44,681 nt of DNA from the NCBI RefSeq assembly GCF_030227225.1, contig NZ_JASPHQ010000011.1:1-44681 (forward strand), read 5' to 3'. Below, piece by piece: positions 25,803 through 35,437 of the stretch. The position numbers and the translations under genes are program-made. This DNA is from Corynebacterium rhinophilum (GTDB taxonomy: Bacteria; Actinomycetota; Actinomycetes; Mycobacteriales; Mycobacteriaceae). Position 1 is the stretch's first letter. Each line of letters starts with the position of its first letter. The notes beneath the pieces are model-generated. The model saw only the letters and a list, made by a program, of their open reading frames with translations. It did not search any database and had not been told where the DNA came from.

Positions 25803-27179
25803 ATGGAAGATTTTTCCGCTTATACGCTCATGCTGGACGTGGGTTGGATTTCCTTACTCATGGTCATCGGCAATATTTTGCGCCACCAAGTGAAGTTTAT
25901 CTTCCAGGACTTATTGCTGCCTGCCCCCATTACCGCCGGCCTAATCGGCCTGCTCGTCGGGCCCAACGTGCTGGGGTGGATCAACTTCTCCGATAACCTC
26001 GGCGACTACACCTCAATCCTGATCGCCGTGGTCTTTGCCTCGATGGCGTATTCCATGGAGGTCGGCGGCAACATGGGCAAGGGCGCGCGCAATATGTGGG
26101 GCTATTCCACCATGATGTTTACCGGCCAGTGGGGTCTGTTCATCGTGCTGGGTTTGCTCTTCTTCGCCCCAGTCTTTGATACCCCCAACTGGTTCGGCAT
26201 GATGCTGCCGGTTGGCTTTACCGGTGGCTTCGGCACGGCCGCCGCTGTGGGTGGCGCGCTGGAGGGCGTCGGCGCCGAAGCGGCAGCGTCCCTGGGCTTT
26301 ACCTCCGCGACCGTCGGCACCCTGGCCGCGATTATCGGCGGTGTCATCGCTGGTAACTGGGGCATCCGCAAGGGCAAGGTGTCCTACGTCCCCAAGGAGC
26401 TACCGGAAGAGATTCGCCGCGGCTACATCAAGAACCTGGATGAGCGCCCCTCTCTGGGCCGCGCGACCACCAACCCTTCTTCCATCGAGCCGCTCGCGCT
26501 GCACTTCGGCTTCATCATCCTCACGGTTATGACGGCGTACGGCGTCAATAAGGGCATTTCTAGCATTTGGGAAAATGTTTCCATCCCGCTCTTTGCGATG
26601 TCCATGGTTATCGGCCTCATCTTCCGCGCCATCATGAACTTCGTCGGCGCCGAGGATTACCTGGATAAGGATTCCGTATCCTCCATCTCCGGTGCCGCTA
26701 CCGATTACCTCATCGCCTTCGGCGTGGCCGCCATTGTTCCTGCCGCTATCGCTTCCTACTGGCAGGCGCTGCTTGTTCTGTTCATTCTGGGCACCATCTT
26801 CTGTACCTTCTTCTTGATGTGGTTCCCCGCCGAGTTCTTTGGCGAGCGCTGGATCGAGCGCGGCATCTTCGGCTGGGGCTGGGCGACGGCCACCGTGGCT
26901 ACCGGCATCGCCGTGCTTAAGATCGTCGACCCGAAGCTGAAGTCCGGCACGCTTTCCGAATATGGCATGGCCTACATCGGCTTCGGCCCCTTCGAGATTT
27001 CGTGGACCATCATCGCGCCGATGGCCGTGATGTACGGGTTTACCGGCGCGTTCGGTGCCGTCTCGCTGGCCATTTCCATCGGCGTGTACCTGACGTTCAA
27101 ATTCATGGGCTTGCTTCCGCCGCGCGGCACGATTTTCAAAGAGGGCATCGGCCACGTGGGCCAGAAACAAGAAACCTAG
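25803..27179 (+). CDS. Sodium/glutamate symporter-like transporter (GltS/ESS family)
   Basis: 458 residues from the ATG at 25803, preceded by AAAGGATTCCC; an in-frame ATG 31 codons upstream is not supported. About ten to twelve membrane helices. Family marks: LPAPITAGLIGLLVGPNVLG, PVGFTGGFGTAAAVGGALEG and the second glycine-rich block in GIFGWGWATATVATGIAVL. GltS proteins import glutamate with Na+; the substrate here is inferred from family only. Confidence 0.85.
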   Translation: MEDFSAYTLMLDVGWISLLMVIGNILRHQVKFIFQDLLLPAPITAGLIGLLVGPNVLGWINFSDNLGDYTSILIAVVFASMAYSMEVGGNMGKGARNMWGYSTMMFTGQWGLFIVLGLLFFAPVFDTPNWFGMMLPVGFTGGFGTAAAVGGALEGVGAEAAASLGFTSATVGTLAAIIGGVIAGNWGIRKGKVSYVPKELPEEIRRGYIKNLDERPSLGRATTNPSSIEPLALHFGFIILTVMTAYGVNKGISSIWENVSIPLFAMSMVIGLIFRAIMNFVGAEDYLDKDSVSSISGAATDYLIAFGVAAIVPAAIASYWQALLVLFILGTIFCTFFLMWFPAEFFGERWIERGIFGWGWATATVATGIAVLKIVDPKLKSGTLSEYGMAYIGFGPFEISWTIIAPMAVMYGFTGAFGAVSLAISIGVYLTFKFMGLLPPRGTIFKEGIGHVGQKQET

Positions 27180-27201
27180 CCTTCACAAATCCACTCTGTG
27201 C

Positions 27202-27241
27202 AAGCCGGGCTCCCACATTTTTGGTGTGGCGGCCCGGCTTT
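27202..27241 (+). terminator. Terminator after the symporter gene
   Basis: AAGCCGGGC (27202-27210) pairs with GCCCGGCTT (27232-27240), with CCCACA/TGTGG pairing inside; a T-run of three follows. Confidence 0.7.
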
Positions 27242-27359
27242 GGCGTGCCGCCACTTCGCTTGCTTGCCGGGCCCCTAAGCCCCCACCTCGATTACACCGT
27301 GCGCCCCCACTCCTGGACCGGCCGAACTTCGGTAGGGCTGTTGTGGCAGAAACCGGAAA

Positions 27360-27380
27360 GTTGAGCCGGATGGACTCAAA
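27360..27380. promoter_or_regulatory. HAIR operator 1 (HspR) upstream of clpB
   Basis: GTTGAGC-N7-ACTCAAA, 12 of 14 positions of the HspR consensus. Confidence 0.8.
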
Positions 27381-27388
27381 AAGTTCGG

Positions 27389-27409
27389 GTTGAGTGGAAT
27401 AGGCTCAAC
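27389..27409. promoter_or_regulatory. HAIR operator 2 (HspR) upstream of clpB
   Basis: GTTGAGT-N7-GCTCAAC; it overlaps the -35 of the SigH-like promoter, so HspR binding should exclude the polymerase. Confidence 0.85.
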
Positions 27410-27421
27410 TTTATGTGCGTT
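27396..27421 (+). promoter_or_regulatory. SigH-like promoter of clpB
   Basis: GGAATA (27396-27401) and CGTT (27418-27421), 16 bases apart (18 from GGAA to CGTT), match the same ECF pattern seen before dnaK. The leader would be about 50 bases. Confidence 0.55.
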
Positions 27422-27476
27422 ATACCAAGTGAATCCTTAAAATGGATGAATAAATCTTAGAAGGAGAAACGTACAC

Positions 27477-30032
27477 ATGAGTTCTTTTAACCCCACCACC
27501 AAGACACAAGAGGCGCTGCAGGAAGCCCTGCAGACCGCGTCCGCGAATGGCAACCCGGATATCCGCCCGGCGCACTTGCTGGCGGCCATTCTTGGGCAGG
27601 AAGGCGGCATCGCCGAGCCGGTGCTTAAGGCCACCGGCGTTGACCCGGATACCGTGTTGAAGGAAGCGCGCGAGCTGGTTAACTCTTATCCCAGCGCCGA
27701 GGGCGCCAATATGTCTAACCCGCAATTCAACCGGGATGGCCTGAACGTACTGACCAAGTCGCAGGAATTGGCGGGCGAGCTTGGCGATGAGTTCGTGTCC
27801 ACCGAAGTCCTCCTCGCCGCCATCGCCGGTTCGAAGACCGACGCTGCCGAGTTGCTGACCGGCCGCGGCGCAACCTACGACGCCATTAAGGGCGCCTTCC
27901 CCTCCGTGCGCGGGGCCGCCAAGGTGACCTCGGAGAACCCGGAAGACCAATTCCAGGCCCTGGAAAAGTACGCCACCGACCTCACCGCGCGGGCGCGCGA
28001 GGGCAAGATCGACCCGGTCATTGGGCGCGATCAGGAAATCCGGCGCGTCGTCCAGGTGCTTTCGCGCAGGACGAAGAATAACCCGGTGTTGATTGGTGAG
28101 CCGGGCGTCGGCAAAACTGCGATCGTTGAGGGCCTGGCCCGCCGCATCGTGGCTGGCGACGTCCCCGAGTCCCTGAAGGGCAAGACGCTTATCAGCCTGG
28201 ATCTCGGCTCTATGGTCGCCGGCGCCAAGTTCCGCGGCGAGTTCGAGGAGCGCCTCAAGGCGGTTCTGGATGAGATTAAGCAGTCTGAGGGCGAAATCAT
28301 CACCTTCATCGATGAGCTGCACACCATCGTCGGCGCCGGCGCTACCGGCGAAGGCTCCATGGACGCCGGCAACATGATCAAGCCCATGCTGGCCCGCGGT
28401 GAGCTGCGCCTCGTTGGTGCAACCACGCTGGATGAGTACCGCAAGTACATCGAAAAGGACGCCGCCCTCGAGCGGCGTTTCCAGCAGGTCTATGCTGCAG
28501 AGCCGTCCGTGGAAGACACCATCGGTATCCTGCGCGGGCTCAAGGAGCGCTACGAGGTACACCACGGCGTGCGCATCATGGACTCGGCCTTGGTTTCGGC
28601 AGCGGAGCTATCGAACCGCTACATCACCAACCGCTTCCTGCCGGATAAGGCCATCGACCTAGTCGATGAAGCCGGTTCCCGCCTGCGCATGGAAATCGAC
28701 TCCTCGCCGCAGGAAATCGATGAGCTTGAGCGCATCGTTCGCCGCATGGAGATCGAGGAGCTCGCGCTGAAGAAGGAATCCGACGCCGCCTCCAAGGACC
28801 GCCTGGCCGCCCTGCAGGGCGAGCTCGCGGACCAGCGCGAAAAGCTCGGCGAGCTCAAGGCGCGCTGGGCCAACGAGAAGAAGGCCATCGATGACGTGCA
28901 GGATATCAAGGAAGAACTCGACGATCTCCGCCGCCAAGCAGAAATTGCCGAGCGCGATGGCGACCTCGCCCTAGCCTCCGAGATCAACTACGGCAAGATC
29001 CCACCGCTGGAAAAGGACCTGGCAGCAGCCGAGGAAAAGGCCGCCGCCCAGCGCAATACCATGCTGGATGAGGAGGTCAGCCCGGATACCATCGCGGAGG
29101 TCGTCTCCGCGTGGACCGGCATTCCCGCCGGCAAGATGTTGCAGGGCGAGACCGAGAAGCTGCTGAACATGGAGGCGGTGTTGGGCAAGCGGGTCGTCGG
29201 CCAGCGCGAGGCCGTGACCGCTGTTTCCGATGCCGTGCGTCGCTCCCGTGCGGGCGTGGCTGACCCCAACCGCCCGACCGGCTCTTTCCTCTTCCTCGGC
29301 CCTACCGGCGTGGGTAAGACGGAGCTGGCTAAGGCGCTGGCGGACTTCCTCTTCGACGATGAATCCGCCATGGTGCGCATCGATATGTCCGAGTACGGCG
29401 AGAAGCACTCCGTCTCCCGGCTCGTCGGTGCCCCTCCGGGATACGTCGGCCACGAAGCCGGTGGCCAGCTCACCGAGGCCGTGCGGCGTCGGCCTTATAC
29501 GCTCGTGCTTTTCGACGAAGTGGAAAAGGCCCACCCCGACGTCTTCGACGTCCTCCTCCAGGTCCTGGATGAGGGGCGGCTTACCGATGGCCAGGGTCGC
29601 ACCGTCGACTTCCGCAATACCGTCATCATTTTGACGTCCAACCTGGGCGCTGGCGGTACGAAGGACGAAACCATGGAGGCCGTAAAGCGTGCCTTCAAGC
29701 CGGAGTTCATCAACCGCCTCGATGATGTGGTGATGTTCGAGCCGTTGTCGGAGGAGCTGCTGCGCGGCATCGTGGACATCCAGCTGCGCGGTCTCACCGA
29801 GCGCCTGGAGGCCCGCCGCCTGACGCTGCAGGTATCCGATTCCGCCAAGTCCTGGTTGGCTGACCGCGGCTATGACCCCGCCTACGGTGCCCGCCCGCTG
29901 CGCCGGACCATCCAGCAGGCTATCGGTGACAAGCTAGCGAAGAAGCTTTTGGCTGGCGATATTGCCGATGGCGATACCGTCCACGTTGACGTCGCCGATG
30001 GCGGCGCGGAGCTGGATATCTCCGCTCGCTAA
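27477..30032 (+). CDS. clpB: ATP-dependent disaggregase ClpB
   Basis: 851 residues. Hexameric AAA+ machine that, with DnaK, pulls proteins out of aggregates. N-terminal Clp repeat domain (1-150), first ATPase with GEPGVGKT near 207-214, a middle coiled coil (about 400-525, [20 protein letters not shown]) that marks ClpB rather than ClpA or ClpC, and a second ATPase with GPTGVGKT near 608. The ATG follows GAAGGAGAAACGTACAC. Two HAIR sites and a SigH-like promoter upstream tie it to the dnaK operon. Confidence 0.98.
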   Translation: MSSFNPTTKTQEALQEALQTASANGNPDIRPAHLLAAILGQEGGIAEPVLKATGVDPDTVLKEARELVNSYPSAEGANMSNPQFNRDGLNVLTKSQELAGELGDEFVSTEVLLAAIAGSKTDAAELLTGRGATYDAIKGAFPSVRGAAKVTSENPEDQFQALEKYATDLTARAREGKIDPVIGRDQEIRRVVQVLSRRTKNNPVLIGEPGVGKTAIVEGLARRIVAGDVPESLKGKTLISLDLGSMVAGAKFRGEFEERLKAVLDEIKQSEGEIITFIDELHTIVGAGATGEGSMDAGNMIKPMLARGELRLVGATTLDEYRKYIEKDAALERRFQQVYAAEPSVEDTIGILRGLKERYEVHHGVRIMDSALVSAAELSNRYITNRFLPDKAIDLVDEAGSRLRMEIDSSPQEIDELERIVRRMEIEELALKKESDAASKDRLAALQGELADQREKLGELKARWANEKKAIDDVQDIKEELDDLRRQAEIAERDGDLALASEINYGKIPPLEKDLAAAEEKAAAQRNTMLDEEVSPDTIAEVVSAWTGIPAGKMLQGETEKLLNMEAVLGKRVVGQREAVTAVSDAVRRSRAGVADPNRPTGSFLFLGPTGVGKTELAKALADFLFDDESAMVRIDMSEYGEKHSVSRLVGAPPGYVGHEAGGQLTEAVRRRPYTLVLFDEVEKAHPDVFDVLLQVLDEGRLTDGQGRTVDFRNTVIILTSNLGAGGTKDETMEAVKRAFKPEFINRLDDVVMFEPLSEELLRGIVDIQLRGLTERLEARRLTLQVSDSAKSWLADRGYDPAYGARPLRRTIQQAIGDKLAKKLLAGDIADGDTVHVDVADGGAELDISAR

Positions 30033-30049
30033 ATTACCGGGCGAAAAAT

Positions 30050-30087
30050 AATGCTCATGCCTTTAGACTGGAAGGCATGAGCATTTT
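30050..30087 (+). terminator. clpB terminator overlapping the start of the rhodanese gene
   Basis: AATGCTCATGCC (30050-30061) and GGCATGAGCATT (30074-30085) form a perfect 12-bp stem with a 12-base loop, ending in TTTT (30084-30087). The ATG of the next gene (30077-30079) lies in the right arm, and TAGACT in the loop (30064-30069) could be its -10. Confidence 0.65.
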
Positions 30088-30934
30088 AGTTTCCCCGCAG
30101 GAACTCAAAGAATCCATCTACCACGGCGATCGTTTCACCCTCCTCGGCACCCACTGGCAGCCCAAGACGGGCCAAAGCTTCATCGACTTTGCTTCCCAGC
30201 ACATTCCCACCGCGCTATTTGGCGATACCGGCGCGGCCTTCGTCGGCCTTCCCGGCTCGCGCAATGGCCGCAACCCGCTTCCGGACGAAGATAAGTTGCA
30301 GTCCTGGATCCGTTCTTGGGGCCTGCAGGAAGACCGCCCCGTGGTGGTCTATGACGAGGGCCGCGGGCTTTTTGCTGGCCGTGCGTGGTGGACGCTGCGG
30401 TGGGCAGGCCTGACTGATGTGCGCATCCTCGATGGCGGTCTGGAAAACTGGCTCGCGCACGGTTACCAAACCCTGACGGGGCCGGGCAATATCGCGGTCG
30501 GCTCGACGTTCGAGGTCACTCCCGGCCAGCTGCCTACCGCCACGATTGATGACGTCCGCAAGCACGATGGCGTGCTCATCGATACGCGCTCGAGCAACCG
30601 CTTTGCCGGCCGCCGCGAGAACCTGGACTTGAAGGCGGGCCACATCCCGGGTGCGGTCAATGTTCCCGAGCGCCTCTTCCACAACGATGGGGTGCGCACA
30701 TTGAAGTCGCCGGATGAAATCCGTGAAGTGCTGGCCGCTGCCGGATTGACCCAGGAAAACACCAAGGACGCAATTATCTATTCCGGTTCGGGCAACCACT
30801 CCGCGCTGGCACTCGCAGCGATGGAGGACGCAGGATTTACCGGCCTGCGTCACTACATCGGTGGCTGGTCGCAGTGGTCTGCAGACCCGACCAACCCAGT
30901 GGAACGCGGGGATAGGACTTCGGTTGACGATTAA
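30077..30934 (+). CDS. Rhodanese-like protein lacking the active-site cysteine
   Basis: 285 residues with two rhodanese domains, the length of thiosulfate/mercaptopyruvate sulfurtransferases. Domain one has VVVYDEGRGLFAGRAWWTLR and DGGLENWLAHG; domain two has VLIDTRSSNRFAGR, GHIPGAVNVPE and the closing GWSQWSADPTNPVERG. The active-site loop reads YSGSGNHSA, with Ser236 (TCC) where catalysis needs cysteine, so ordinary sulfur transfer is not expected. It may bind an anion or sulfur species without turnover, or use another nucleophile. Probably leaderless: the start codon is eight bases after TAGACT and within the clpB terminator stem. Confidence 0.85.
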   Translation: MSILVSPQELKESIYHGDRFTLLGTHWQPKTGQSFIDFASQHIPTALFGDTGAAFVGLPGSRNGRNPLPDEDKLQSWIRSWGLQEDRPVVVYDEGRGLFAGRAWWTLRWAGLTDVRILDGGLENWLAHGYQTLTGPGNIAVGSTFEVTPGQLPTATIDDVRKHDGVLIDTRSSNRFAGRRENLDLKAGHIPGAVNVPERLFHNDGVRTLKSPDEIREVLAAAGLTQENTKDAIIYSGSGNHSALALAAMEDAGFTGLRHYIGGWSQWSADPTNPVERGDRTSVDD

Positions 30935-31004
30935 TTCCAATTAATCGCTCCGATTCCGACTGGTACCGGCACCGTGGGCTGCCGGTACCTATTATTATCG
31001 GGAG

Positions 31005-32768
31005 ATGATGGCTTCTTTACTCCTGATTTTCGCACTCGTGCTCGGCATCGCCGGTGGCTTTTTGCTGTACTACGACCGCACGCAGCGCGTAGCCGATGCC
31101 CAGCGCGATACTGCATCCCAGCACGACCGGAAAGGCTGGGACACCTGGGAAGACCAGGATGCGCCTTCCCACGCACGCCCCGAAACTAAGGGGGAAACTG
31201 AAGAGGATGCGGAAGACGCCGCAGGCTCTGAGGCCGTTACAGATTCTGAGAGCGAAGGCGGTGCTGAGGACCACCCCGGTTTCGCGGCGAAGTACTCGCC
31301 GTCCCCCGATGTTGAATCCGATTCTTCCTCCGCTACCTCTTCAGGCCGTCACCATCGCGCTGCAGGCGAATCAGGCCGCAGCGGTGATGACAGGGCGAGT
31401 GAAGATAGCGCCAGTGACGCCAATGCCAGCGACGAAGCCCGCGCTAACGACTCCGAGGCTGTTTCAGATAATGGCGTTGTAAAAGGCAGCGCCGCCACTG
31501 CTGCCACTGCCGCCAACGCCACCGCCTCTACCGCCGGCCCCAATGACGCCCATGCAACCGGCTCCGACAGCACCAGCAGTTCCGATAACGTCGGCAGTGC
31601 CAGTAATACTGGCAGTGCTGGCAGTGCTGGCAGTGCTGCCCGTGCCAACACTGCAGGCAGCACTGAAGAGACGTCGGAAGCTGGCGCAGAAACGGAATCG
31701 GGTGCGGCTGACTCCCTCGAAGAGGCAGGCCAAGAGGGGACTGAAGAACAACCGGAAGGTCACGCAAAGCCTAAGCCGGTAGGGCGGCCGCGGCCGCTTA
31801 TCCCTGGCACCATTCGTCGGGAGCGCAAGAACTGGGCGGAGACCCGGGGCTTTGAGTACATGAAGTCGGACCAGTACCTTGTCGATGAATGGACAAGGGG
31901 AGTGGCCTCCTCCGGCGCCGCGCCGAAAGACATCGTTGCCGGCAATGTGTATGGCCACGAAATGTTGCTGATGGATATCGACGGCGTGAATGTGATGGCG
32001 ATGCGGACGGGAGCAGCATCGGATGTGGTCATTGATTTCCAGCGTTTCGGCAGCCAGGAGGCCGAGATGTCCGAGGACCTGTTAATGGCCATGAGCATCG
32101 AAGGTTTCGATGTATATTCCTCCGATCGCGGCGTGACGGAGCGGATGGTGGACGAACGCGTGCGCATCGCACTGCAACGCATGCCGGAGGTGGTGTCGGC
32201 GCTGTGGCTGGAGACCGAGTGGGTTTTGGCACAAACCACCAAGCACTCGCGTACCGCGGATTGGGAGGCAATGCTCCCGCCCCTGGCTTTACTTGCCGAT
32301 GCTTCCCGCGTCCTCCCACCCCGTTCCTCCTCCGTGCATACCATCCACCTTGAGGACTTGGACCCAGCCAGGGAAATTCCCGCGGCACCTGTGGTCGATG
32401 CGGTGGGTGGAACAGCGGCGGCGGGGCAGCCGGAGTTTTCCCGGCCGGTCATTCAACGGCCGGAGGAACCGTTGGATATGCCCTCGCGCACGTACTCCGA
32501 GACCCGCGGTCCGGTTGAACACACGGCGATTGGGGCGGACGAGGTCGATGCCATTGCCGATGGCAATGAACGCCCCACGCCCGACTCAGGCACTGCCCGC
32601 CTGCCGCGCCAGCAATTTGGGGAGGCTTCCATCTTCGGCGACGCTTCGGGAGATGCTTCTGGCGACGGCCTCGACGCTGCCTCCCAAGACGTCAGTGGCT
32701 CGGCCGCTGGATGGGAGAACGATGATAAAGACCGCGGTGACGATTCCGAGCCGCAGCAGGGGGAGTAG
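31005..32768 (+). CDS. Membrane-anchored protein with long low-complexity linker
   Basis: 587 residues. One N-terminal membrane helix (ASLLLIFALVLGIAGGFLLY), then about 230 residues rich in Ser, Ala, Asp, Glu and Gly, including GSAGSAGSA coded by tandem GGCAGTGCT units near 31611-31640. A folded domain follows (about 275-440: KNWAETRGFEYMKSDQYLVD, DIVAGNVYGHEMLLMDIDG, MVDERVRIALQRMPEVV), then a disordered tail. I do not recognise the folded domain as a named enzyme; similar hypothetical proteins occur near pyrE in corynebacteria as far as I recall. The short tandem units could vary in copy number between strains. Confidence 0.8.
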   Translation: MMASLLLIFALVLGIAGGFLLYYDRTQRVADAQRDTASQHDRKGWDTWEDQDAPSHARPETKGETEEDAEDAAGSEAVTDSESEGGAEDHPGFAAKYSPSPDVESDSSSATSSGRHHRAAGESGRSGDDRASEDSASDANASDEARANDSEAVSDNGVVKGSAATAATAANATASTAGPNDAHATGSDSTSSSDNVGSASNTGSAGSAGSAARANTAGSTEETSEAGAETESGAADSLEEAGQEGTEEQPEGHAKPKPVGRPRPLIPGTIRRERKNWAETRGFEYMKSDQYLVDEWTRGVASSGAAPKDIVAGNVYGHEMLLMDIDGVNVMAMRTGAASDVVIDFQRFGSQEAEMSEDLLMAMSIEGFDVYSSDRGVTERMVDERVRIALQRMPEVVSALWLETEWVLAQTTKHSRTADWEAMLPPLALLADASRVLPPRSSSVHTIHLEDLDPAREIPAAPVVDAVGGTAAAGQPEFSRPVIQRPEEPLDMPSRTYSETRGPVEHTAIGADEVDAIADGNERPTPDSGTARLPRQQFGEASIFGDASGDASGDGLDAASQDVSGSAAGWENDDKDRGDDSEPQQGE

Positions 32769-32846
32769 CCTAGAATGTTGCGTTGGCCCATGTAGCCAGG
32801 GATTTCCCTCACACTCCGAAGAAAACTCTAGAAAAGGAGCAATGCG

Positions 32847-33401
32847 ATGACTGAAGTGCACCTGCAAGAAGACAAGAAGAAGCGTCTCGCGGAACTGGTC
32901 AAGGAGCTTGCCGTTGTGCACGGCAAGGTGACTTTGTCCTCGGGCAAAGAGGCCGATTACTACGTCGATTTGCGCCGTGCGACCTTGCACCACGAAGCCT
33001 CCCGCCTCATCGGGTCCTTGCTTCGCGAGCTCACCGCGGATTGGGATTTTGCTGCCGTCGGAGGCTTAACCCTTGGCGCGGACCCGGTAGCGACCTCCAT
33101 CATGCATGCCGAGGGCCGCGATATCGACGCCTTCGTCGTGCGCAAAGAAGCCAAAAAGCACGGCATGCAGCGCCGCATCGAGGGCGCGGATGTGACCGGA
33201 AAGAAGGTGCTGGTCGTCGAGGACACCACCACGACCGGCAACTCGCCGCTCACAGCAGTCGCCGCATTGCGCGAAGCTGGAGCAGAAGTAGTTGGCGTAG
33301 CTACCGTCGTTGACCGCGCCACCGGAGCCGAGGATGTTATCTCGGCCGAGGGCCTTGAATACCGTTCCCTGCTTGGCTTGGACGATCTTGGACTCGCGTA
33401 A
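32847..33401 (+). CDS. pyrE: Orotate phosphoribosyltransferase
   Basis: 184 residues. Joins orotate and PRPP to make OMP in pyrimidine synthesis. The PRPP-binding motif is VLVVEDTTTTGNSPL; also seen are KVTLSSGKEADYYVDLR near the N-terminus and the flexible loop VRKEAKKHGMQRRIEG. The ATG follows AAAAGGAGCAATGCG. TAGAAT just after the previous gene may be its -10. A methyltransferase gene starts five bases after its stop. Confidence 0.96.
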   Translation: MTEVHLQEDKKKRLAELVKELAVVHGKVTLSSGKEADYYVDLRRATLHHEASRLIGSLLRELTADWDFAAVGGLTLGADPVATSIMHAEGRDIDAFVVRKEAKKHGMQRRIEGADVTGKKVLVVEDTTTTGNSPLTAVAALREAGAEVVGVATVVDRATGAEDVISAEGLEYRSLLGLDDLGLA

Positions 33402-33405
33402 CGAG

Positions 33406-34152
33406 ATGGACCAGGCACGCCAAGAGGCACCCGCCGGGCAGGCCGAGAGTTCTGCGCAACCAGAGCAGCAGGAGCAGCGAGAACAGCAAGAACAGCCCGA
33501 GGAGGCGAAGGGGCCGACCGAATGGAATGAGGGCCGCCACGGCGTGGGGCCTTGGGAAGGGCCCTGGCCGCAAGGGCCGGAGGCTGAAAAATACGATCCG
33601 GAGCTCCTGCGCGAGGGCGACCGGCGCAATGTCGTCGACGCGTATCGGTATTGGCGGAGGGAGGCGATTAGGGGGGACATCGATAAGCGGCGGCACAGCC
33701 TGCATATCGCCATCGAGAACTTTGAAAATGACGCCAATATCGGCACCGTCGTGCGCACCGCCAACGCGTTTGCCGTCGATACCGTCCACATTGTGGGGCG
33801 GCGCCGGTGGAACCGCCGCGGCGCCATGGTGACGGATAGGTATCAGCATCTGCGGCACCATGAGGGCGTCGATAAGCTCATTGCCTGGGCAGCCGAGGAA
33901 AACCTCACGGTCGTGGCCATTGATAACACCCCCGGTTGCGTGCCCCTCGAAACCGCCGAACTGCCGGAACGCAGCCTGCTGCTATTCGGGCAAGAAGGCC
34001 CCGGAGTAAGCGCCGCCGCGCAAGACGCCGCCCTCATGACCTGCTCCATCGCGCAATTTGGCTCCACGCGGTCCATCAACGCTGGTGTGGCCGCGGGCAT
34101 CGCCATGCATACCTGGATCCGGCAGCACGCCGATCTGCACAATTCCTGGTAA
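33406..34152 (+). CDS. TrmH/SpoU-family RNA 2'-O-methyltransferase
   Basis: 248 residues from the ATG at 33406. A Glu/Gln-rich N-terminal tail (about 70 residues) precedes the SPOUT fold. The three knot motifs are visible: ENFENDANIGTVVRTANAFA, LLLFGQEGPGVSAAAQ and FGSTRSINAGVAAGIAMHTW. It methylates a tRNA or rRNA ribose using S-adenosylmethionine; the target base cannot be told. Probably co-transcribed with pyrE. Confidence 0.9.
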   Translation: MDQARQEAPAGQAESSAQPEQQEQREQQEQPEEAKGPTEWNEGRHGVGPWEGPWPQGPEAEKYDPELLREGDRRNVVDAYRYWRREAIRGDIDKRRHSLHIAIENFENDANIGTVVRTANAFAVDTVHIVGRRRWNRRGAMVTDRYQHLRHHEGVDKLIAWAAEENLTVVAIDNTPGCVPLETAELPERSLLLFGQEGPGVSAAAQDAALMTCSIAQFGSTRSINAGVAAGIAMHTWIRQHADLHNSW

Positions 34153-34205
34153 GAGATCGTTACACTAACTGTAATAAACCTTGCTACTGGAGTGATAAAG
34201 AAATC

Positions 34206-35411
34206 GTGGAAGAAAAGTGGGCCCACCGCGCCGAACTCGCGGAAACCGCCATTGATGAGCGCCATGCGCATTCCGTATGGGGCCTGCCGCGAACCAACCT
34301 CGCCATCGTCAGCTGGCCGCCCACCACGAAAGAAAAACTCCTCGTGCACTGGCACTACTGGTGGCAGGCGCACTACCTCGACTGCCTTGTCGATGCGGCG
34401 GAACGGAAGAATACTAAGGCCCGCCGCCAGCGCATCCTTGACACCACGCGCGGGATCCGCGTGCGGAATCTTGCGCAGTTGACCAAAAATAAGTACTTCG
34501 ACGACAAAGCCTGGCTCGCCCTCGCCCTAGGGCGCGTGGGCGAGGTAAAAAAGATGAAACCGCCCAAGGCGTTATCGTCTTTGCAGGGAAATATCACCGA
34601 GGGCCTCGATGACTCACTGGGCATATTGCCGTGGCGTGATGGCGAGAACTTCATGAACGTGCCGGCCAATGGGCCCGGAGCCATCATGCTGGCGCGAATG
34701 GGAAACATTACCGCAGCCCGCCGCATCGTTGACTGGGTCTACGACAACCTGGTGAATGAAGATGGCTTCATCATGGACGGCGTGCGCATGCGCATGGATG
34801 GTCCTGAGATCGTCAAACAAATCCACCCGTATTGCCAAGGCGTGATGTTGGGGGCATGCCTGGAGATTGTGTTGGCGATGCGGGAGGAGTCGAGCATCGG
34901 CAAGCTGGAGCAGATCGACAGCGTTTACGAGGCCGAACTGGCATCCGAGATGATGAGCTACATCATCAAGATCCGTGGCCTGGTGCAGGCTATTGCTTCT
35001 GGGATGGCGACTCCGTCTGGCGTCGTGGATTGGGAGACCGGTGATGGTGATGGCGGCCTGTTTAAGGGCATCCTGATGCGCTATCTTGCTGATGTTGCTG
35101 TGCGGTTGCCCGGAGACTCGCCCGCGAACCGGGCCACCAAAAAGTTGGCGACCCGCATGGTGGTGGCGTCTGCCGAATCCGTGTGGGAGCACCGGCTCGA
35201 GGTCGATGGCCTGCCAATTTTTGGCTCTGATTGGACTGCCGATGCCCGCCTACCGCACAACTACGGCTTCGGGCACACGACCGTCAGTGAAAAGATGGGC
35301 ATCATTCGCGTGGATGAGCGCGACCTATCCGTGCAGCTGTCTGGGTGGATGCTTCTGGAGGCGTGCGCCCGGGTAGCTCGTGACCTGCATGAAAAATCGG
35401 GTCGCGATTAG
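34206..35411 (+). CDS. Glycoside hydrolase family 76 (alpha-1,6-mannanase-like)
   Basis: About 401 residues from a GTG at 34206 (GGAG lies 13 bases upstream, so the start is uncertain). GH76 marks: KYFDDKAWLALALGRV, where the acidic pair is expected, NVPANGPGAIMLARMGN, IHPYCQGVMLGACLEIVLAM and PHNYGFGHTTVSEKMGI. The family cleaves alpha-1,6-mannan, a backbone found in lipomannan of corynebacteria. No signal peptide, which is odd for a mannanase acting on the envelope: it may act inside or be a non-catalytic member. Confidence 0.75.
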   Translation: MEEKWAHRAELAETAIDERHAHSVWGLPRTNLAIVSWPPTTKEKLLVHWHYWWQAHYLDCLVDAAERKNTKARRQRILDTTRGIRVRNLAQLTKNKYFDDKAWLALALGRVGEVKKMKPPKALSSLQGNITEGLDDSLGILPWRDGENFMNVPANGPGAIMLARMGNITAARRIVDWVYDNLVNEDGFIMDGVRMRMDGPEIVKQIHPYCQGVMLGACLEIVLAMREESSIGKLEQIDSVYEAELASEMMSYIIKIRGLVQAIASGMATPSGVVDWETGDGDGGLFKGILMRYLADVAVRLPGDSPANRATKKLATRMVVASAESVWEHRLEVDGLPIFGSDWTADARLPHNYGFGHTTVSEKMGIIRVDERDLSVQLSGWMLLEACARVARDLHEKSGRD

Positions 35412-35413
35412 CT

Positions 35414-35437
35414 GCGTTTAACCGTGCTGTTAAACGC
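35414..35437 (+). terminator. Hairpin after the GH76 gene
   Basis: GCGTTTAAC (35414-35422), a six-base loop, and GTTAAACGC (35429-35437): a perfect 9-bp stem two bases after the stop codon. No T-run, so possibly a weak terminator or an operator for the downstream promoter. Confidence 0.45.

Noticed and set aside
27420..28565. 381-codon frame antisense to clpB
   Set aside because: Shadow of clpB; would run through the clpB promoter and HAIR region.
31600..31640. CRISPR-like short repeats in the low-complexity gene
   Set aside because: The units are contiguous 9-base codon repeats with no spacers, within an open reading frame.
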